Shown here in pieces: positions 45,259-52,757 of a DNA stretch of 64,000 nt. Made by a program: the position numbers and the translations under genes. This stretch comes from Planctomycetota bacterium (GTDB lineage Bacteria > Planctomycetota > Phycisphaerae > Phycisphaerales > UBA5793). The notes under the pieces were generated by a model that made no database searches, was not told where the DNA came from, and saw only the letters and a program-made list of their open reading frames with translations. Where the stretch lies: positions 2,392,581-2,456,580 of the forward strand of contig JABFGK010000001.1 of assembly GCA_013112555.1 (NCBI GenBank). Reading direction: 5' to 3'. Numbering within the stretch: the stretch's first letter is position 1; every line of letters starts with the position of its first letter.

Positions 45259-45333
45259 GGGCCCGACCGCCGCTCCTCTCGAATCCCCAAACCCCGAGCC
45301 GGGGGATTATCTGCGCGCAACCCCGTCATGGCG

Positions 45334-45361
45334 ATTGTAATCGCTATATGCGTATAGACAA
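45334..45361 (-). promoter_or_regulatory. Sigma70-like promoter of the moaA operon with overlapping palindrome
   Basis: On the minus strand TTGTCT (45356-45361) and TACAAT (45334-45339), spacer 16 bases. CTATATGCGTATAG (45344-45357, arms CTATA/TATAG) lies in the spacer and touches the -35 element, and GCGATTGTAATCGC (45331-45344) is a second perfect palindrome over the -10. The first resembles the palindrome at the reductase promoter (43181-43194). Confidence 0.5.
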
Positions 45362-45550
45362 GTCGTTCTTTGCACAAATGAGGGCACAGGGCTCAGTCAG
45401 CACTGCAGTCTCTTCTACCAGCACGATCGTATTGAACTGGGCATCGGTCAGGGAGTCGAACGGCCCGCGGTCCTCTTCATCGCCATAGTCGTCGTCAGCA
45501 GCAAGATGATCGAGGGCCCGGCCCCGCTGCAGGTGGTCAACTTCACGCAC

Positions 45551-45745
45551 TCATGCCGCTGCGGAACCACCATTCACGGTCTGCCGGTCAACGACAAGCC
45601 GCGTCGTGGCAGTGACCTGAAGGCCGAGGACGACCAGCAAACTGGCGTATCCGGCGTTGGTGTGCCCGCTGGGGAAGTTCGGGGCGGTCATTGGAGTCAG
45701 AGGAAACGATCCAGTGAGATAATAATGCTCCAGCGCTCCTGCCAC
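45551..45745 (-). pseudogene. PAP2-type phosphatase remnant
   Basis: A 64-residue open frame containing PNFPSGHTNAGYASLLVVLG. P-S-G-H-T is the second active-site motif of PAP2/class A acid phosphatases and vanadium haloperoxidases, and the sequence around it fits that family. The first (K-x6-R-P) and third (S-R-x5-H-x3-D) motifs are missing because the frame is closed by stops on both sides. It therefore looks like a fragment of a once longer gene. Low certainty: one motif is the only support. Confidence 0.4.
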
Positions 45746-46012
45746 ACTATATTAGGTGTGCACTTCAGCATCAGCAGCGTCCGGAGATTAACAGCGGTTT
45801 CAGTCACAATCGTCTCTGCTTCGTCCTTATCGTCCGCACCAGATACACAAGCACAACAACTGCAGCAACACTTTGTAGTAAGAGGGCTAGGCCTCGTCCG
45901 ACAAGTAAACTTAGTTGCATCTGAAGTCCGATGAGGGTCCTGTACCTGCATGCGGAAAGGATGCCTCATGCTTCGACATCGGCTCACGGTGTGTCACAGA
46001 GGCGGTTGCCTG

Positions 46013-47056
46013 CTACATCGGATACAACACCACCGCCTCCCAAGTCTCTTGCGCCTCGTTGTACGCACCCCCGACTACAACGCCATGATTATTAATGTCA
46101 TAGGCCGAGTACACTCTGTAGCCTGCGCCATTTACAATGTACTTATTCATGTTATACACAACATCATCGACCCAAATAACCGCAATCTGATAATCACCGT
46201 CCATACCATAACCGACTATGAGACCATCCTCATTGACGGCATTTGCACGCCCCTCATTGCCGTTGTAGCGTATCAACTCGAAAACCTGCCCGTTTGCCCA
46301 GTAGCAGGGACGCGTGTTTCCTAGCACTCCATTCCAGCACCACCCTATGGTGAGTCCAGCATCGTTTATGTCCACCGCCGAGCTCGTCGAGTATGCCGGC
46401 AGTAATGGCAGCAGGTTCAAGACGCCATCACTCCAGTGGAAAGCACGCTCTTCCCAGCCAGTGTCTCTGTTTCTTGTGTCACCTACAACTTCAGACTTGT
46501 TGTTGATCGCAAACGCGGTTCCGTAGCTTGAAGTGTCATCCAGATTGTACGGCACACTGCGCCACCAAAGGGTTGGACATGTGCGGTATTCTTCATCATC
46601 AGACTCACCGACAATGATGCCATGATCATTGATGTCATAGGCCCTTGCTTCCATCCGCGGAAGCCATGCGCCCAGAGGTTGTAGCATGCCATATGTGCCG
46701 ACTGACGAGAGGCGCGCACGGTCAGTGCCGCTTCTAGTAAAACTCACTACTTCACATCTGTTGTTGATTCCGGTCACATCAATCCGGAGGTTGACAGGGC
46801 CGATGTCGATGGGCGCTCCGCCATACCAGTAAAACGCGCGCAAAATGCTATTGCCGTCATCGATGTAACTCGCTCCTGCGACATGACCACGATCGTTAAT
46901 AGCAGTGGCACAAGCACTGCTGCCCTCTCCCATGGTACCGAGTACTCTCATGTAGTAATCTGGAGGGGTTGTAGCAAGGGCAGTTGACGACACAAGAATG
47001 CCAACGACAACATAAGACAGTCGTAGTGCACACTTGCATTTGTCACATGGCCTCAT
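46013..47056 (-). CDS. Secreted HAF-repeat protein
   Basis: A 347-residue exported protein. ATG 47056 has AAGG six bases upstream (the frame can extend to 47092). A signal peptide (LRLSYVVVGILVSSTALATT) is followed by six HAF-type repeats of about 50 residues, each with a turn such as AINDRGHVAGAS, DINDHGIIVGES, AINNKSEVVGDT, DINDAGLTIGW, AVNEDGLIVGYG and DINNHGVVVGGA. Family knowledge: these extracellular repeats form beta-propeller-like structures of unknown function. It directly abuts the IS5 remnant on its upstream side, so it may have arrived with the accessory region or been separated from its own promoter. No catalytic residues seen. Confidence 0.82.
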   Translation of the reverse strand: MRPCDKCKCALRLSYVVVGILVSSTALATTPPDYYMRVLGTMGEGSSACATAINDRGHVAGASYIDDGNSILRAFYWYGGAPIDIGPVNLRIDVTGINNRCEVVSFTRSGTDRARLSSVGTYGMLQPLGAWLPRMEARAYDINDHGIIVGESDDEEYRTCPTLWWRSVPYNLDDTSSYGTAFAINNKSEVVGDTRNRDTGWEERAFHWSDGVLNLLPLLPAYSTSSAVDINDAGLTIGWCWNGVLGNTRPCYWANGQVFELIRYNGNEGRANAVNEDGLIVGYGMDGDYQIAVIWVDDVVYNMNKYIVNGAGYRVYSAYDINNHGVVVGGAYNEAQETWEAVVLYPM

Positions 47057-47100
47057 TATGTGCCTTAGCACGTTGGTGATATCGATAAGCATGAGTAGAA

Positions 47101-47482
47101 CCTATCCCTAAACCTCTCGAAGTAATAATAAGGCACAGGCGAAGTGAAGAAAGCCTGCGAACAACATGGCCGACTTCTCCCAGCGAATGCACAAGCGACG
47201 GAAGTGTTGAATCCATGCAATCGTCTGCTCCACCCTCCATCGCTTCTTATACCTCCGAAGCGCTCGCCCGTCCTGAGTCTTGTTTTCAGGCCGCCGATTC
47301 GAACGGTGCGGCGCGATCAGTTCAATACCCTCATTCGCCAGTTGCTCATCCAGCTGATCGCTGTCATACGCCTTGTCGCCGATCACCCGTTGCGGCATCT
47401 CCTCGGTCAGCATGAAGTCGAACAGCCTCCGCACCAACCGGCTCTCGTGTGGCGAAGCCGACATCGTGTCGACTGCCACCGG
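47101..47482 (-). mobile_element. IS5-family insertion sequence remnant (transposase C terminus plus end)
   Basis: The minus-strand frame after about 47482 reads VAVDTMSASPHESRLV, then RVIGDKAYDSDQLDEQLA, ELIAPHRSNRR, and KKRWRVEQTIAWIQHFRRL, matching the C-terminal DDE region of IS5-family transposases (second Asp in GDKAYDS and the Glu in RVEQT). The N-terminal half with the first catalytic Asp is missing, so it is inactive. The terminal sequence GAGAGGTTTAGGGATAGG (about 47101-47118, minus strand) looks like an IS5-type inverted repeat end; no matching left end was found. The element has fused in frame to an RHS fragment. Confidence 0.75.
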
Positions 47483-48016
47483 CAGGCCGAAGGGGATGCC
47501 GTAGGGCGAGTACTTGATCCACTCGACCATATACCCGCCTGAGGTCACGATGGCGAACACATCGGCCCTCCAGTTCTGACACAGATAGCGCCGCTCTTCG
47601 AGCGTGCCGTCGGCAGCAGACGTCCACCCCGAGTTGGCGTCCTTGTCTCGCAAGATCACACTATCAATATAACTCGAACTTCCCATCCCGTCAAGGCCGG
47701 CGTTGTGATATGCGAACTGTTCTTTCGGGCTGGTATCGTCCTCCCGGAAGGTGGCCACGATCCGCCACTGGTCGTCATAGGCGAAGTGGTACCACTTGTC
47801 GTTGGCGTCCACATCGCCATCCGTGTCCGTATCTTGATGAGCACTGATACGGTACCCCAAGCCGTTGTACACGTACTCAGCGGCCAGTGACTGATCAGAG
47901 GTGTCGTTGATCTTCCGGAGCCGTCCGAACGCATCGTACACGTACTCGTAGTTCTCGCCGTCGTCGGTGAGATTCCCTACTTCATCGTATGTCAGCGTGT
48001 AGTCATCGGTCCCGTT
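47483..48016 (-). pseudogene. RHS-repeat protein fragment, fused in frame to the transposase tail
   Basis: The open frame 47108-48067 begins as an RHS protein tail: YTLTYDEVGNLTDDG, YVYDAFGRLRKIND, YNGLGYRISAHQDTDTDG, SSSYIDSVILRDKDANSG, RRYLCQNWRADVFAIV and VEWIKYSPYGIPFGLP, the standard progression near the end of planctomycete RHS cores. At PFGLP it changes to transposase sequence without breaking the frame. No RHS N-terminal repeats or toxin tip lies upstream, so this is a remnant. Family knowledge: RHS/YD-repeat proteins build a shell that carries a variable C-terminal toxin. Confidence 0.75.
47799..47929. repeat. 131-base direct repeat, copy 1 (RHS segment)
   Basis: The stretch coding FGRLRKINDTSDQSL through DTDTDGDVDAND is nearly identical to 49901-50031, differing at scattered positions. 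Both lie on the same strand and code for the same residues of RHS remnants. Confidence 0.8.
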
Positions 48017-48263
48017 GGCAGAGCATTCGACTCCGCGCTCCCAGCACCCCTCTGTTCTCCCGCGCACAAATGCACATGGTTGATTCCCGACACAGCACCG
48101 GTCGGAACCGAGTGAGCGAGGGGCGAGGAAGTGGCGAATGGAGCGAGGTTATTGCCGGGGCGTCAACTCTTGAAAACAACCCCCGTAGACACACATCGCG
48201 GCAAGCAGCTGACCAGAGCCACTCCCAGAGCACTCCCCCCCTATCTGCCCCGGTGCCAGCCTC

Positions 48264-49550
48264 TCAATTCTGTACATGCATCCAAATTCCTCCGGCTTGG
48301 TAGAATCGCAGTTGTTTACTCCATGACGCCGCTCGTACATCTTCATCGATACCTCCAATCGAAATACCCAAGCTAATACTGGGACAGTAGGGCAGGCCTC
48401 CTACGCCTAGGTCTGTGATCACTTGCGTGACCCGCATAGCACTGCTATGCCCAGGTATTCGAGTCAGAGCGAGCGCAGTATCCTCCTCTGACAGTACGTC
48501 CGACGCCCACACCAAGTCCCACGCACAGCCAGCCTCGCTGCGCCGAATCACACACACCCTGGCGCGAACTGGAACTATGTTAGCACCCGCGTCCAGCTTC
48601 GGCTCTATGCTCGCTTGAGTACCTTCATAATCCTGTGTATCCGTGCCGACACCTTTGCTGCTATCACGTACTCCGGGAACCGTCTTGGCCAACACTACAT
48701 ACATTGTAGACCATTCAATCGGTATCATGTCTACTAATTCACAGTTGTTGCGTACGCCATCATCAAAGTCCCTCGCAAAGGCTCTATGTATTACTGCGCC
48801 AGACGCCGCGCTGAATATAAGACGATGATCGTCATACAGAGCCACCTGACTAAATGAGTGCCACAAGCTGCTGTTACCCCTGCCTATTACAAGTACTTCG
48901 TTATTATGCGCTGATATATGCACACACGTTGGCGCTATAATGACAGGAGGTGATTGCGTTACGTCAATGCCTCCACCCCATGCTGAGTCCGCTGGGATGT
49001 CATAACCCAGGCCTACCCACCATGCCGATTCACTGGCGCTACTACTGCTGCACTGAACATCGCCGTCAGAATCAAGTACGCGAAGTGTTGGAAAGCGCTT
49101 CCTGTCGTGGCGCAGGATTGCATCTCGGTGCTCTGGCGGGACAATGTCGTATGAGATAGCTGCGACCATGCCGTTCGGTGATACGTCGGCCATGACGATT
49201 CGAAATGGATATGTGCGATGCCATAGTTCCATTCCATCATGGTCGTAAAGTGAGTAGAGATAGCATGCACTGCCCTGTTGAATGTCCTTGTCTGCTCCCG
49301 TGAGTATCGTCATAGTGAGCGTGTATCCTGAGTCTCTATTGGACGCTATCACATCACCAATCACTGAGGCCGTGCTGTCGTGTGTTTCGGCAACGGCCAC
49401 TTTGTATACGGTAAGGCATGATGCAAGAGGCAGGAGGGAAAGCAATACTCTTGCTACAGTCAAACGGAGCGCGGGCGGGCTGCAGCCCATTGGCTTTGGG
49501 CCGTAGGATACTCGGCTGTTCAAGAAGTGGTGGCAGCTTGAGGAATACAT
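48264..49550 (-). CDS. Secreted protein of unknown function between two RHS remnants
   Basis: A 428-residue protein (or 408 if ATG 49490, codon 21, is used). The region LTVARVLLSLLPLASCLTVY is a signal-type hydrophobic segment, followed by AVAETHDS, so the protein is exported. The mature part is beta-rich with regular hydrophobic alternation, and it has several cysteines (CYLYSLYDHDGMEL, CVIRRSEAGCAW) that could form disulfides. I recognise no domain. It lies on the same strand as the RHS fragments that flank it. RHS regions often carry displaced tip or immunity genes, but its signal peptide and size do not point to a cytoplasmic immunity protein. Function unknown. Confidence 0.6.
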   Translation of the reverse strand: MYSSSCHHFLNSRVSYGPKPMGCSPPALRLTVARVLLSLLPLASCLTVYKVAVAETHDSTASVIGDVIASNRDSGYTLTMTILTGADKDIQQGSACYLYSLYDHDGMELWHRTYPFRIVMADVSPNGMVAAISYDIVPPEHRDAILRHDRKRFPTLRVLDSDGDVQCSSSSASESAWWVGLGYDIPADSAWGGGIDVTQSPPVIIAPTCVHISAHNNEVLVIGRGNSSLWHSFSQVALYDDHRLIFSAASGAVIHRAFARDFDDGVRNNCELVDMIPIEWSTMYVVLAKTVPGVRDSSKGVGTDTQDYEGTQASIEPKLDAGANIVPVRARVCVIRRSEAGCAWDLVWASDVLSEEDTALALTRIPGHSSAMRVTQVITDLGVGGLPYCPSISLGISIGGIDEDVRAASWSKQLRFYQAGGIWMHVQN

Positions 49551-49815
49551 ACGATATGCTCTCTTTCAGTTGGTGAATGTGAGTGTATATGCCCCGCAGT
49601 ATGTCCATCTGGTGGCCAGATGGAGTGAAATGAGGTCAATTCTCATCACATTACTTCGAGCCGACAATGCTATGAAGCCGTACTGATATCATGATGCGCC
49701 AGTATCGCACCCATGTTCATCGAACCCGACACCATACTATCCGTCGTGAAAGGAGCTGCATGGCATCGTAGGAGGATCCTCAAACAAGTCCTTCCGCCCT
49801 CCTCGTGTGTAACAG

Positions 49816-50295
49816 CTATATTTTCCTGCACCGACTGGGAACCAAGTCTCCACGCACGTCGTATGTAGAGGCATCGATCCAGGTCTGGATCTGGGCGATG
49901 TCGTTGGCGTCCACATCCCCATCCGTGTCCGTATCTTGATGAGCACTGATACGGTACCCCAAGCCGTTGTACTTGTACTCGGCTACCAGCGACTGGTCAG
50001 AGGTGTCGTTGATCTTGCGGAGCCGGCCGAAGGGGTCATCGGGACTCTCACCGCAACTGCACCAGTTTCTAGGGAGCAGGCCAACAGTGTCAACGATGTA
50101 CCTCAAGCCCCAGACCTGTTGCGCGATTGCATCGACGCCAGGACTTGACACGATGTGCTCTTCCAGAAGTTGCCAGTTAGCCGAGTAGTACACGCTCCGT
50201 TCTTCGTCGAGCGTGATAAACGGCGTCGTCGTGACTTCGCGTTTGATTACACGCCAATGCAGACCATTGTATTCGAACTCGTTACGAGTGGGCAC
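49816..50295 (-). pseudogene. Second RHS fragment, with internal deletion
   Basis: A 159-codon frame with rearranged RHS pieces: NEFEYNGLHWRVIKRE, ERSVYYSANWQLLEEHIV, QQVWGLRYIVDTVGLL, then FGRLRKINDTSDQSL and YNGLGYRISAHQDTDTDG. After DGDVDAND it jumps to IAQIQTWIDASTYDVRGDL. In intact RHS proteins these two segments are separated by about 80-100 residues (the WYHFAYDDQW to PFGLP stretch seen in the first fragment), so recombination between similar acidic D-x-D-G-D repeats probably deleted them. The pieces that precede FGRL normally come later in the core, so the order is also permuted. Not a functional gene. Confidence 0.65.
49901..50031. repeat. 131-base direct repeat, copy 2 (RHS segment)
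   Basis: Nearly identical to 47799-47929 (same strand), covering the codons for FGRLRKINDTSDQSL to DGDVDAND. The two copies are about 2.1 kb apart and enclose the 428-residue secreted protein. Confidence 0.8.
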
Positions 50296-50297
50296 TG

Positions 50298-51074
50298 CTA
50301 TGATCCAACATCCTTCGGCACGATCTTGAGCCCTGCATCAGACAGAAGCCCTGGCCACTGCTCGACTGCCTGCCGATCGAAATTTCGCATTGCCTCAGAC
50401 AGTTCCTCCCACGGGACTAATGTCGGATTCGTCTTCTTGACCGGGTCGTTGTCAGGCCCGAGGCGCCAGCCATCAGCCACACGCTCTGCACAGTATCTCC
50501 CGTGCTCCATGCGTGCCATCTCCTCAACCTTCTCATCATAGCCGGCCGGCTTCGCCTCCTCATCACTGGGCGTCTGACCATGTTCCAGTTTCAAAAGCGT
50601 AAACCCTGCCGCTTCCAGGATAACCGATACATAGGCAGCCTGATGAATGTTAGACCGCTTGTACACGTCCGGCAGGCCTTCATCCCACGGCAGGACTGAT
50701 TCATGGTGCTTGGCAGCGCTGGATTTGCACCCGTTGACATATGCTTCATGAGCCATGACGGCTGCCCGTTCGAGGGCCTCGTCATCAAGGGGCCACAGAT
50801 CGCTGCAGGCCGAGTTGACGAATGCAGACCATGTATCAGCATCATGAGGCAGTTCTGCGATAGTCTGGACCTCACGCCAGAATGAACACTGTAGAATCGC
50901 ATCGGCCGCAACAACGTGACCCACTGCTTCCGGCCTCCACCAATTCATGATAACTCGATGGCAGACAAGGGCGATACCCAAAAACCAGCCTCTTGTCTGA
51001 TTCCCGGCAGGTTGTCTCCGCGGAACCGTGCTCTGATCAGATGGCACGGTGGCTGAACTTCGATTTGCAGGCAT
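50298..51074 (-). CDS. Protein with two RyR-like repeats
   Basis: A protein of up to 258 residues; the likely true start is ATG 50948 (MNWWRPEAV), since the region beyond it has no ribosome site and abuts the opposite-strand tRNA promoter. Two related units are visible. The C-terminal one, MARMEHGRYCAERVADGWRL, with LVPWEELSEAMRNFDRQAV and LLSDAGLKIV, fits the RyR domain (H-x-R/x-W, G-W, D-R). The upstream one, AVMAHEAYVNGCKSSA with LPWDEGLPDVYKRSNIHQA and ILEAAGFTLLKL, is a weaker match. Family knowledge: bacterial RyR domains usually accompany TrkA/NAD-binding or defence-type proteins and may bind nucleotide-like ligands. Here no other domain is attached. It ends two bases before the second RHS remnant begins. 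Possibly a relic of a tip or immunity gene; function unknown. Confidence 0.65.
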   Translation of the reverse strand: MPANRSSATVPSDQSTVPRRQPAGNQTRGWFLGIALVCHRVIMNWWRPEAVGHVVAADAILQCSFWREVQTIAELPHDADTWSAFVNSACSDLWPLDDEALERAAVMAHEAYVNGCKSSAAKHHESVLPWDEGLPDVYKRSNIHQAAYVSVILEAAGFTLLKLEHGQTPSDEEAKPAGYDEKVEEMARMEHGRYCAERVADGWRLGPDNDPVKKTNPTLVPWEELSEAMRNFDRQAVEQWPGLLSDAGLKIVPKDVGS

Positions 51075-51075
51075 C

Positions 51076-51102
51076 TTGCCCTGTCCCAGGGGCCGCTATA
51101 AT
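51076..51102 (+). promoter_or_regulatory. Promoter of the interrupted tRNA-Gly gene
   Basis: TTGCCC (51076-51081) and a perfect TATAAT (51097-51102), spacer 15 bases, sit about 38 bases upstream of the tRNA 5' end. The -10 is the best in the window. Confidence 0.55.
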
Positions 51103-51139
51103 CGGCCGTCGGCTTGGCATCCTGTGGCAAGTCAAAAAC

Positions 51140-51177
51140 GCGGGCGTAGCTCAATTGGTAGAGCGTCAGCCTTCCAA
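51140..51177 (+). tRNA. 5' half of tRNA-Gly(TCC), 3' half missing
   Basis: Bases 51140-51177 match the first 38 bases of a standard tRNA-Gly: acceptor GCGGGCG, D-arm GCTC-AATTGGTA-GAGC, anticodon stem TCAGC and loop CTTCCAA (anticodon TCC). Directly afterwards the sequence (TTTGAATTTCCACG) no longer fits: the anticodon stem closes poorly and there is no GGTTCGA T-arm or CGCCCGC acceptor strand within several hundred bases. It is therefore a remnant, most likely broken by integration or deletion. Confidence 0.7.
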
Positions 51178-51365
51178 TTTGAATTTCCACGACTTTGAGA
51201 CTTTAGAGACCACGTGCAACTGCTTTAAATACAGATAGTTACGGCCGAATGAGCGATTGCTGATCGGACGAACAATTGCCCTTTGTCGTGCAGAATCGAG
51301 CAAAATTGTAGTGCAAAAAAATTTACTACTGGATAGTGCAAGGCTCTGAATTCTCCCCCCCAAAG

Positions 51366-52111
51366 TCACTCCCTCCAGTCCCCCAGAAGCTCATTCAGTC
51401 GAGCGCGATGTTCCTGTGTGTGAGAACGAATACTCGGGGTTCGCAGCAATTCGAGGATCGAGTTTCGGTCACACCCGGCGTACTTCCACTTAATCCATAC
51501 GAACTCAACGGTGTAATCAGGTGTCAGCTGTAGGAAAGAACGCTTGGCAGACTTGATTTCGCTCTTGTCGGCCGGTCTCCATTTTCCGCCGTGCTTCGCA
51601 AGCAAGTGGATAGCCTTCAACATGTCTCGCGTGGTGTCCGTGTCCACGTTGTTTGAATTGGGGCTGTAGTTCACGCGTGGACTGTCACTTCCTCTGCTAA
51701 GCCAGAAGCTTGTCATGCCCTCAATGCATCGCGAGATGGCAGAGCAACCTCCGGTAGCCGGGTCATTCGGACCGATGCCCTGTTCGACTCGGGCTTGCTC
51801 GGTTCTTTGTATTCTCTGTTTCTCGGCTCGCCTTTGTGCTTCCTCCGCCTGCCGTCGGTTTTCAGGCCATCGACGTTCCACTGCAACACGCTCCTGCTCT
51901 CGCTGATGCCTGACCCGACTCGCAGTCCGGACCATGCCTGCAACAAAGTCTCCGATCCGTTCCTCAAGCTGTCGTTTCTGTGTGTCTCGCCACACTTGCT
52001 GAAGACCGGTTCGCCAGTGCTTGTTAAAGATGATGCGCAGAGCAAGGCGTCCTGTTGGCGCTCGCGTTTGCTCAACTCGACTGTGGCAGAACGTATATCC
52101 TCGTCAGCCAT
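51366..52111 (-). pseudogene. Frameshifted conserved hypothetical protein with coiled-coil
   Basis: The open frame 51366-51995 continues upstream without an ATG, reading PTGRLALRIIFNKHW, then VWRDTQKRQLEERIGDFVAGM and a long Glu/Arg coiled coil (RRWPENRRQAEEAQRRAE). A GTG at 51995 could be a start, but the PTGRLxLRI motif upstream is a conserved part of the family. The adjacent frame that begins at ATG 52111 (MADEDIRSATVELSKRERQQ) looks like the preceding portion, displaced by a frameshift near 52.07 kb. I therefore read this as a decayed gene of a conserved hypothetical family whose name I cannot give. Confidence 0.5.
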
Positions 52112-52523
52112 GGCAGCATCTCCGAATACATCTGCCGGTGGTCTGACAAGAACAGCTTCCCGAGCAGTCTCGTGATCTGACGCGATTACTCTCGACCGAG
52201 ATCCCGACGCGCTCCGGCGAGATCCCCTGCTCTGTCAGTCGAGTGCGTACTGCCTGCTGTTCAGCAGGATCGAGTTCGAGCCAGAGTCGACCGGTCCGCT
52301 CAATCTGTGTGGGCGTTGGCGAGCCAATGAAGGCATCGAAGCCCGAGCAGCGTTGTGGCTGGCCGATCAAGAGCCCGTCCCGTGTCATGGCCACTTGCTG
52401 GAAATGCCCGAAGCCCATGAGTTCGTACAGCAGGCTCCGTGTCGGCGACATGGATCTGAGCTTGTGGCGGATCCGTCGCAGCAATGGCGTGAATCGGGGT
52501 TGTCGATTGGCAGTTGTCGTCAT
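52104..52523 (-). CDS. Hypothetical protein, probably truncated by frameshift
   Basis: A 139-residue frame; ATG 52523 has AAAGGA eight bases upstream, a good start. The N terminus is Arg-rich (RFTPLLRRIRHKLRSM), then FGHFQQVAMTRDGLLIGQPQ and LWLELDPAEQQAVRTRLTE. From about codon 110 onward, the sequence becomes an unlikely Arg/Cys-rich tail (CSGSCSCQTTGRC). Shifting by one base after about 52.2 kb reads VIASDHETAREAVLVRPP and then MADEDIRS, a more natural continuation. The stop at 52104-52106 is in the same frame as the downstream remnant. Together with it this may have been one gene. Function unknown. Confidence 0.45.
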   Translation of the reverse strand: MTTTANRQPRFTPLLRRIRHKLRSMSPTRSLLYELMGFGHFQQVAMTRDGLLIGQPQRCSGFDAFIGSPTPTQIERTGRLWLELDPAEQQAVRTRLTEQGISPERVGISVESNRVRSRDCSGSCSCQTTGRCIRRCCHG

Positions 52524-52561
52524 GGTGGTTGTCCTTTCATATGTGAATCTGTGTGCGCATG

Positions 52562-52588
52562 AAAAAACGCCCTCCGACGTGAAGGGCG
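52562..52588 (-). terminator. Rho-independent terminator of the exported-protein operon
   Basis: On the minus strand CGCCCT (52583-52588) pairs with AGGGCG (52568-52573), followed by six T (52562-52567). It is a textbook intrinsic terminator located after the 43-codon ORF, so that ORF belongs to the upstream transcript. Confidence 0.85.
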
Positions 52589-52619
52589 CTGTTGTGAGTA
52601 TCAGGGTTGGATTACGGCT

Positions 52620-52751
52620 CTACATGGGTGCGAGCGGTCCCGGCCAGTATCCCGGCATCATTCCCGGATCAGTGAGCAGTTCCGGTTTCATCAGGAGCAG
52701 GTGTTGCAGATCGGCTGCCTGCTGCACGCGTTTCACTGGTACGAATTCCAT
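52620..52751 (-). CDS. 43-residue small protein, last ORF before the terminator
   Basis: ATG 52751 begins a 43-codon frame ending TAG at 52620-52622: it starts MEFVPVKRVQQAADLQHLLL and ends GYWPGPLAPM. It begins seven bases after the stop of the large upstream gene and lies just before the terminator at 52562-52588, as expected for a real last gene of the operon. There is no strong ribosome site (upstream GTAGACCCTC), so it may rely on translational coupling. It has a helical N-terminal half and a Pro/Gly/Met-rich tail. No signal peptide or domain; not recognised. Confidence 0.5.
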   Translation of the reverse strand: MEFVPVKRVQQAADLQHLLLMKPELLTDPGMMPGYWPGPLAPM

Positions 52752-52757
52752 GAGGGT

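Larger units (their letters stand above)
45259..46012. other. 750-base stretch of decayed DNA between moaA and the HAF-repeat gene
   Basis: Apart from the moaA promoter region (45334-45361) and a phosphatase scrap (45551-45745), I see only short overlapping open frames without start sites or recognisable domains. It marks the left edge of the accessory region that runs to about 52.5 kb. Confidence 0.5.

Noticed and set aside
51140..51240. Group I intron in the tRNA-Gly anticodon loop
   Set aside because: No 3' exon with T-arm and CGCCCGC acceptor is visible downstream within several hundred bases, and there is no intron core structure that I can recognise.
52104..52170. Cysteine-rich peptide tail (CSGSCSCQTTGRC) as a metal-binding domain
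   Set aside because: It appears only in the frame that seems shifted; a neighbouring frame gives a more natural sequence.
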